DNA of 64,000 bases, from assembly GCA_030529505.1 (NCBI GenBank), contig JAUMWT010000002.1:87225-151224 (forward strand). The letters run 5' to 3'. This stretch comes from Allobrachymonas sp. Its GTDB lineage: Bacteria; Pseudomonadota; Gammaproteobacteria; Burkholderiales; Burkholderiaceae_C. Under the pieces are notes generated by a model. It saw only the letters and a list, made by a program, of their open reading frames with translations, was not told the origin of the DNA and searched no databases. Of the stretch, positions 60,010 to 64,000 are shown in pieces; the stretch's first letter is position 1; every line of letters begins with the position of its first letter. Position numbers and translations under genes: made by a program.

Positions 60010-60666
60010 TTACATCAGCACGCTGTTGCGGATCAGGCCAACGGCCAGGCCTTCGATGGCGAAGGGGTCGCCAGGCTGCACCACGATGGTGGGGTAATCG
60101 GGGTTTTCGGCGTGCAGTTCGATGTGCGAGGGCAGGCGCTGGTAACGCTTGACAGTGACTTCTTCGCCCAGCCGCGCCACCACGATCTGGCCGTTGCGCA
60201 CGTCTTGCGTGGCTTGCACGGCGAGCAAATCGCCATCGAGAATGCCCACGTCGCGCATCGACATGCCACGCACCTTGAGCAGGTAATCGGGCTTGCGGGC
60301 AAACAGCGTGGGAGCGACGTGGTAGGTGGTATCCACATGCTCTTGCGCGAGGATGGGCGAGCCCGCTGCCACGCGACCGATGAGGGGCAGGGCCAGCTGG
60401 GCGAAGGCGTCCAGCGTCATCTGCTGCAAGCCGCTGTTGGGCGCTGCCGCCTGCTTGAGGCGGATGCCGCGCGAGGTGCCGCTGACCAGTTCGATCACGC
60501 CCTTGCGCGCCAACGCCTTCAAGTGTTCTTCGGCGGCATTGGCCGAGCGAAAGCCCAATTGGGCCGCAATCTCGGCCCGGGTGGGCGGCGCGCCCGTGTT
60601 GGCAATGGCATGTTGGATCAGCTCCAGAATCTGCTGTTGGCGGGCGGTGAGTTTGGTGGTGCTCAT
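60010..60666 (-). CDS. lexA: SOS repressor LexA
   Basis: 218 aa. N-terminal winged helix ([55 protein letters not shown]), self-cleavage site Ala101-Gly102 (GRVAAGSP), catalytic Ser136 in [11 protein letters not shown] and Lys173 in EEVTVKRY. Represses SOS genes and itself; cleaved when RecA is activated. Two LexA-box-like sites lie in the divergent spacer to the asparaginase. Confidence 0.96.
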   Translation of the reverse strand: MSTTKLTARQQQILELIQHAIANTGAPPTRAEIAAQLGFRSANAAEEHLKALARKGVIELVSGTSRGIRLKQAAAPNSGLQQMTLDAFAQLALPLIGRVAAGSPILAQEHVDTTYHVAPTLFARKPDYLLKVRGMSMRDVGILDGDLLAVQATQDVRNGQIVVARLGEEVTVKRYQRLPSHIELHAENPDYPTIVVQPGDPFAIEGLAVGLIRNSVLM

Positions 60667-60723
60667 GGTTCAATACGCTTTCTTCGCGGGTTTGCTGTGC
60701 AAACGCAGCGATGATTCAATCAT

Positions 60724-60758
60724 CTGGTTATGTATCCAGTGACTGTATTTTTAACCAG
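60724..60758. promoter_or_regulatory. Two LexA-box-like sites
   Basis: CTGGTTATGTATCCAG (60724-60739) and CTGTATTTTTAACCAG (60743-60758), both 16 bp, compared with consensus CTGT-N8-ACAG. The second keeps CTGT on one side; the outer CTG/CAG is present in all four ends. They lie 58 bp before lexA and 31 bp before the asparaginase start. Confidence 0.65.
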
Positions 60759-60788
60759 TTTTTGATTTTTTGCAAGGGCTTGGCAAAA

Positions 60789-61889
60789 GTGGCAAAGATT
60801 GTGGTTTTGGCAACAGGTGGCACCATCGCCGGACAAGCCGCGCACGCGGGCGAAGGCGTGGCTTATCAGGCCGCGCAGCTGCAGGTGGAAGACTTGCTGC
60901 AGCACATCGCTGGCTTGCCGGAGCTGCTGGGCAGCGACACCTTGTTGGGCGAGCAAGTGGCGCAGCTCAACAGCAAGGACATGGGCTTTGCCACCTGGCA
61001 AGTCTTGGTGCAGCGTTGTGCGCATTGGCTGGCGCAGCCCGATGTGCGGGCGCTGGTGGTGACGCATGGCACCGACACGCTGGAAGAAACCGCCTTCTTC
61101 TTGCAGCAGGCCCTGGCCGCTGCGCCCGATGCGGCCGCCTGGCGCCACAAGCCGCTGCTGCTGACATGTGCCATGCGGCCTGCTACAGCCCGCCTGAGCG
61201 ATGGCCCGCAAAACCTGGCCGATGCCGTGGCGCTGGCGCGTGATGCCCATGCCCAAGGCGTGCTGGTGATGGTGGCGGGGCAGGTGCATGCGGCCGATGC
61301 CGTGCAAAAAATCCACCCCTATCGGCTGGATGCCTTCAGCAGTGGCGACGTTGGCCTGCTGGCTTATGTGGAAGAAGGGCGCGTGCGTTGGCTGCGTCAC
61401 CCGCCTGCCTGGCCGCAGGCCCGAATTCACGCCCACGCTCACGCCGCTGCTGGTACCAGCGTCAATACCGATGCCGATGATGAAGCAGGCGCAGCGCTGT
61501 GGCAGGCCTTGCAAAACGTGCCGCCTGCCCAATGGCCGTGGGTGGAGGTGCTGCACAGCCACGCAGGCGCCAATCCCCGTGCCCTGCAAGCCTTGGCGCA
61601 GGCCGGTGTGCAAGGCGTGGTGCTGGCCGCCACGGGCAACGCCACTGTGCACGCCGCTTTGGAAGAAGCCGCGCAGCAACTCGCGGCGCAAGGCGTGGCC
61701 GTGCGGCAAGCGCCGAGGTGCAGCGCCAGTGCCGTGGTGCGCAGTGCAGATTCGGTCGATGTGGTGCCCTTGGCCTGGCATGCGCGTGATGATGGGGAGC
61801 CAAGCGGCCCGCGTGGCGCGGCCTACGTTTTGCCCGTGAGCAAAGCGCGCGTGCAACTGTTGTTGCAGCTGTTGGCCCGCAAGGCATAG
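60789..61889 (+). CDS. L-asparaginase (type I/II family)
   Basis: 366 aa from GTG 60789 with AAGGG ten bases upstream. KIVVLATGGTIAG carries the first catalytic Thr, VVTHGTDTLEETAFFL the second Thr-Asp pair and the Lys region follows; LTCAMRPATARLSDGPQNLADAV is typical. No signal peptide is present, so cytoplasmic. The insertion RIHAHAHAAAGTSVNTDADDEAG is unusual. The promoter spacer it shares with lexA has SOS-like boxes, so expression might respond to DNA damage; that is inference. The frame is open to 60711 but no good start is there. Confidence 0.88.
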   Translation: MAKIVVLATGGTIAGQAAHAGEGVAYQAAQLQVEDLLQHIAGLPELLGSDTLLGEQVAQLNSKDMGFATWQVLVQRCAHWLAQPDVRALVVTHGTDTLEETAFFLQQALAAAPDAAAWRHKPLLLTCAMRPATARLSDGPQNLADAVALARDAHAQGVLVMVAGQVHAADAVQKIHPYRLDAFSSGDVGLLAYVEEGRVRWLRHPPAWPQARIHAHAHAAAGTSVNTDADDEAGAALWQALQNVPPAQWPWVEVLHSHAGANPRALQALAQAGVQGVVLAATGNATVHAALEEAAQQLAAQGVAVRQAPRCSASAVVRSADSVDVVPLAWHARDDGEPSGPRGAAYVLPVSKARVQLLLQLLARKA

Positions 61890-61918
61890 GGTGCGCGTTT
61901 GGATTCGGGCGGCTGGTG

Positions 61919-62420
61919 GCCAGCAAGTGCCGGATGCGCGTCTTGCGCTCACGCGCCTTCAAACCGAACAGGCGCGCGTGAAAATCCACGTTTTCGTGCA
62001 CGCTCAGCGTCGGGTACAGATTCTTGCCCAGCCCTTGCGGCATGTAGGCGATGCGGTGCGACAGCTGCTGGCGCACCCGCTTGTTGGCCATGTCGCCGCC
62101 CAGCACTGCAACCGTTCCGGTCTGAGAATCGGTTGACGATCTCGGCGCGAGTGGGCAAAAAGCGGTTTGGGATGGCTGCAAGGCACACATCTTTGTATGT
62201 GGCGCAATGCATGCCTGTGCAACATGAGCCAGATAGTTGCCGAGATTGGCAACACGGCAGACCACCCGCTTTCGTATTCAAGCGCCCGCGAGGAGATTGT
62301 GAACAGGCCCTGAGAATGCGGCGCACGCCCGCGATCAGGCTCACCGTGCCCCCCGCGCGGAATGGTGAGTGACACCGTATCCAGCGCCTGCGTTGGGCCG
62401 TAACGGAGGGAAACGACCTG
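61919..62420 (-). pseudogene. Broken duplicate of the ATPase domain 1 of the efflux ABC gene
   Basis: Minus-strand copy of about 28010-28354 of the ABC fusion gene. 61919-62128 is almost identical (few substitutions), keeping YMPQGLGKNLYPTLSVHENVDFHARLFGLKARER. A 180-bp repeat splits it at 62130-62309. The part at 62310-62420 continues upstream but lacks 42 bp between two GGCCTGATC-type direct repeats, which removes GPDGVGKSTLLGLI, the entire Walker A, and has one extra G in a G-run. Sequence identity fades before 62440. Non-functional. Confidence 0.88.
62130..62309. repeat. Palindromic-ended repeat, copy F (inside the ABC pseudogene)
   Basis: 180 bp, the most diverged intact copy: left GGTTGACGATCTC, right GAGATTGTGAACAGGCC. 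Flanked by direct 8-bp CTGAGAAT (62122-62129 and 62310-62317), which looks like a target-site duplication. Confidence 0.75.
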
Positions 62421-62828
62421 GAGAGAAACGGCGAATGGGGTGCTATGCATGAAAGTTGCTTGACCGCTTTTGCCGCCGCCCTTGCCACACAAGCGTGACG
62501 GGGCGGCGCTGCGTGGGCCGTAACTGCGCAATAGGCACTGGGCAGTGGGCAAAGCAGGGCAGGGCGCAGGGGGTGGGTAAAGCAGGGCTTGGGTCAATAT
62601 GGGCGGCGGCCCAGATGCCGTGGCTGCGCCGCGTCGTGAGCAGAGATGGTGGCAGAGACGGTGAGGCCTTGGCTGCGCCGTACCGCGCATGCCACACCCT
62701 GTGTAAATTCCGTGCAAATCCCATGCCGCAGGCTGGGCCAAGCGCGGCTGGCAAAGGGCCTGCGCTGGCACAATGCGGCTTGCTGCTGGCATGGCCTGCC
62801 TGGGGTGCCAGCAGGTGCCGTGCGCCTT

Positions 62829-62991
62829 AGAGCCTGTTCACGATCTCCTCGCGGGCGCTTGAATACGGAAGCGGGCAGTCTGCGGCGTTGCAAATCTTGT
62901 CCATAGCACGGGCTATGCCCTTCGATTTGCGCCTTGCATTCCATCCCGCTCCACATCCAATCACCTCACGATGAGATCGTGAACAGGCTCT
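62829..62991. repeat. Palindromic-ended repeat, copy G
   Basis: 163 bp, best-preserved copy: AGAGCCTGTTCACGATCTC and its exact complement as 19-bp terminal inverted repeats. Central hairpin CATAGC-ACGG-GCTATG. It lies upstream of the TPR membrane protein gene. Confidence 0.9.
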
Positions 62992-63118
62992 TAGGGTTGT
63001 GGCCCGTGCGCGCACTGGCCTTTCCTTGTTTTTTCATCCTTACTTCTGCCGTGTCAACAGGCGCGCAGGCCAGCGGCCCGCCGTCTGTATCGTGGTCTGT
63101 ATCGCGTACAGGTGCTGC

Positions 63119-63892
63119 ATGTTCGACATTCCCCATTTCTTCGGCATTGGCCTGCACGTCATCGTGGCAGCGTTTTTTGCCATTCACGCCGTGCGCCGCG
63201 GGCGCGAGCTGTATTGGCTGCTGATCCTGTTCATGTTCCCCTTGCTGGGCAGCGTGGTGTATTTCTTTGCCATCTACCTGCCCGAATCGCGCATCAACAA
63301 CCAGATGGGCAAGGTCGCCAACGTGGCCATGCAAACGCTGGATCCGGGCAAGGCCCTGCGCGAGGCGCAAAAAGCCTACGAACTCACGCCCACGGCGCAA
63401 AACCGCATGCGCCTGGCGCAATGCCTGCTCGATGCCGACCAGCCCGGCGCCGCTGCCGAACATTACGAGGCCTGCCTGCACGGGCCCTTTGCGTCGGATC
63501 CCGAAATCCGCCTGGGCGCGGCACAAGCACGGCTGGCCAACGGCCAGGCTGCCGCTGCGCAAGAACTGCTGCACAGCATCCGTGCGCAAGACCCGCAATT
63601 CCGGCCCGAGGCCGTGACCATCGCCCTGGCGCAAGCCCATGCCGAGCTGGGGCAGCAGGCGCAGGCCCGAGCCTTGTTTGAAGAGGCCGTGCAGCGTTTC
63701 GGCTCCTTCGAGGCGCACGCCGAATACACCATCTGGGCCGCAAACAGCGGGCAGGCGGACGTGGCCCGCGCGCAGCAGGCCGAGCTGCAAGCCATCATGC
63801 AGCACTGGAAAAACAACCGCCACGCCAAGGCGCTGAACAAGCAATTGCTCAAGCGGCTCGATGCGGCGCTGGGCCAGGCGGGCATCAAATAA
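63119..63892 (+). CDS. Inner-membrane TPR-like protein with PLDc_N-type membrane region
   Basis: 257 aa. Residues 1-60 have two hydrophobic helices separated by HAVRRGRELYW, with LLILFMFPLLGSVVYFFAIYLPE, a pattern of the phospholipase-D N-terminal membrane region. The rest is helical with TPR-like repeats (KAYELTPTAQNRMRLAQCLLDADQPGAAAEHYEACL, LAQAHAELGQQAQARALFEEAVQRFGS). No catalytic site is seen, so a scaffolding role is likely. ATG at 63119 is chosen to begin the first helix; the upstream frame is Cys/Arg-rich. Confidence 0.82.
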   Translation: MFDIPHFFGIGLHVIVAAFFAIHAVRRGRELYWLLILFMFPLLGSVVYFFAIYLPESRINNQMGKVANVAMQTLDPGKALREAQKAYELTPTAQNRMRLAQCLLDADQPGAAAEHYEACLHGPFASDPEIRLGAAQARLANGQAAAAQELLHSIRAQDPQFRPEAVTIALAQAHAELGQQAQARALFEEAVQRFGSFEAHAEYTIWAANSGQADVARAQQAELQAIMQHWKNNRHAKALNKQLLKRLDAALGQAGIK

Positions 63893-63898
63893 AAGAAA

Positions 63899-63943
63899 AG
63901 CGCCATTTATACGGGCGCCTGTTTGGCAGCGCCGGCAACAGGT
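63899..63943. terminator. Weak hairpins after the TPR gene
   Basis: GCGCC (63900-63904) with GGCGC (63914-63918), then CCTGTT...AACAGG, overlapping. Little T-run; possible weak terminator. Confidence 0.35.
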
Positions 63944-64000
63944 GCTGCTTAGACAGCGTCGTCATGAGATATTGAGCCACAACATCAAACAACGGATTTG

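Larger units (their letters stand above)
61890..63118. other. Non-coding region with gene fragment and repeats
   Basis: 1.2 kb without a functional gene. Holds the broken ABC ATPase fragment (61919-62420), repeat copy F inside it and repeat copy G. 62440-62828 shows no recognisable feature. Confidence 0.6.

Overview
The window is a high-GC proteobacterial chromosome segment. A gyrA / ompA divergent pair with pheA and tyrA beside gyrA, an OdhAB-Lpd complex, zapE, a TsaB-RimI pair, MaeB and a beta-type 4.5S RNA all point to Burkholderiales, most likely a Comamonadaceae-like genus. The species cannot be named from the sequence alone. There are no tRNA or rRNA genes, no CRISPR array and no intact insertion sequence. 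There is a family of short palindromic-ended repeats scattered through the window.

Layout. 1-5.9 kb: 2-oxoglutarate dehydrogenase operon (sucA, truncated by the window edge, odhB, lpd), with a SugE-type SMR exporter and a 5-carboxymethyl-2-hydroxymuconate isomerase-like tautomerase between odhB and lpd. 6.2-7.8 kb: zapE and a small lipoprotein. 8.15-18.0 kb, minus strand: a tightly packed block of two methyltransferases (three methyltransferase domains), a DppA/NikA-type lipoprotein, two permeases, an MFS transporter and a double ATPase. This resembles a metallophore or small-molecule export/import system. 18.3-24.1 kb: MarC, PBP4-like DacB, an AT-rich patch with a FAH-family hydrolase, and a membrane M48 peptidase. 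24.4-33.0 kb: a CecR/YbhGFSR-like efflux operon (TetR, HlyD, outer-membrane lipoprotein, a 1035-1039-aa ATPase-ATPase-permease fusion, second permease) interrupted by a RhuM-Fic gene.

33-38.3 kb: small conserved genes (DUF2834, AlkD-like, CMD/MerR pair), then a tandem duplication of the thioredoxin domain of the trifunctional MsrAB. 38.5-44.5 kb: tsaB, rimI, maeB, a Spy-like periplasmic protein and rpsT. 44.9-49.7 kb: class Ib ribonucleotide reductase nrdHIEF behind a cobalamin riboswitch with a recognisable terminator. 50.5-57.1 kb: tyrA, pheA, a DUF2059 protein, gyrA, ompA. 57.1-64 kb: 4.5S RNA, a D-2-hydroxyacid dehydrogenase, lexA divergent from an asparaginase with two SOS-box-like sites between them, a broken inverted copy of part of the efflux ATPase gene carrying a repeat insertion, and a TPR membrane protein.

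The most striking items are the B12 riboswitch on nrdHIEF, the methyltransferase / DppA-ABC / MFS operon, the repeat family whose terminal arms co-vary within each copy, and the Walker-A-deleted ABC gene fragment. All calls are from reading the sequence; no database search was run.
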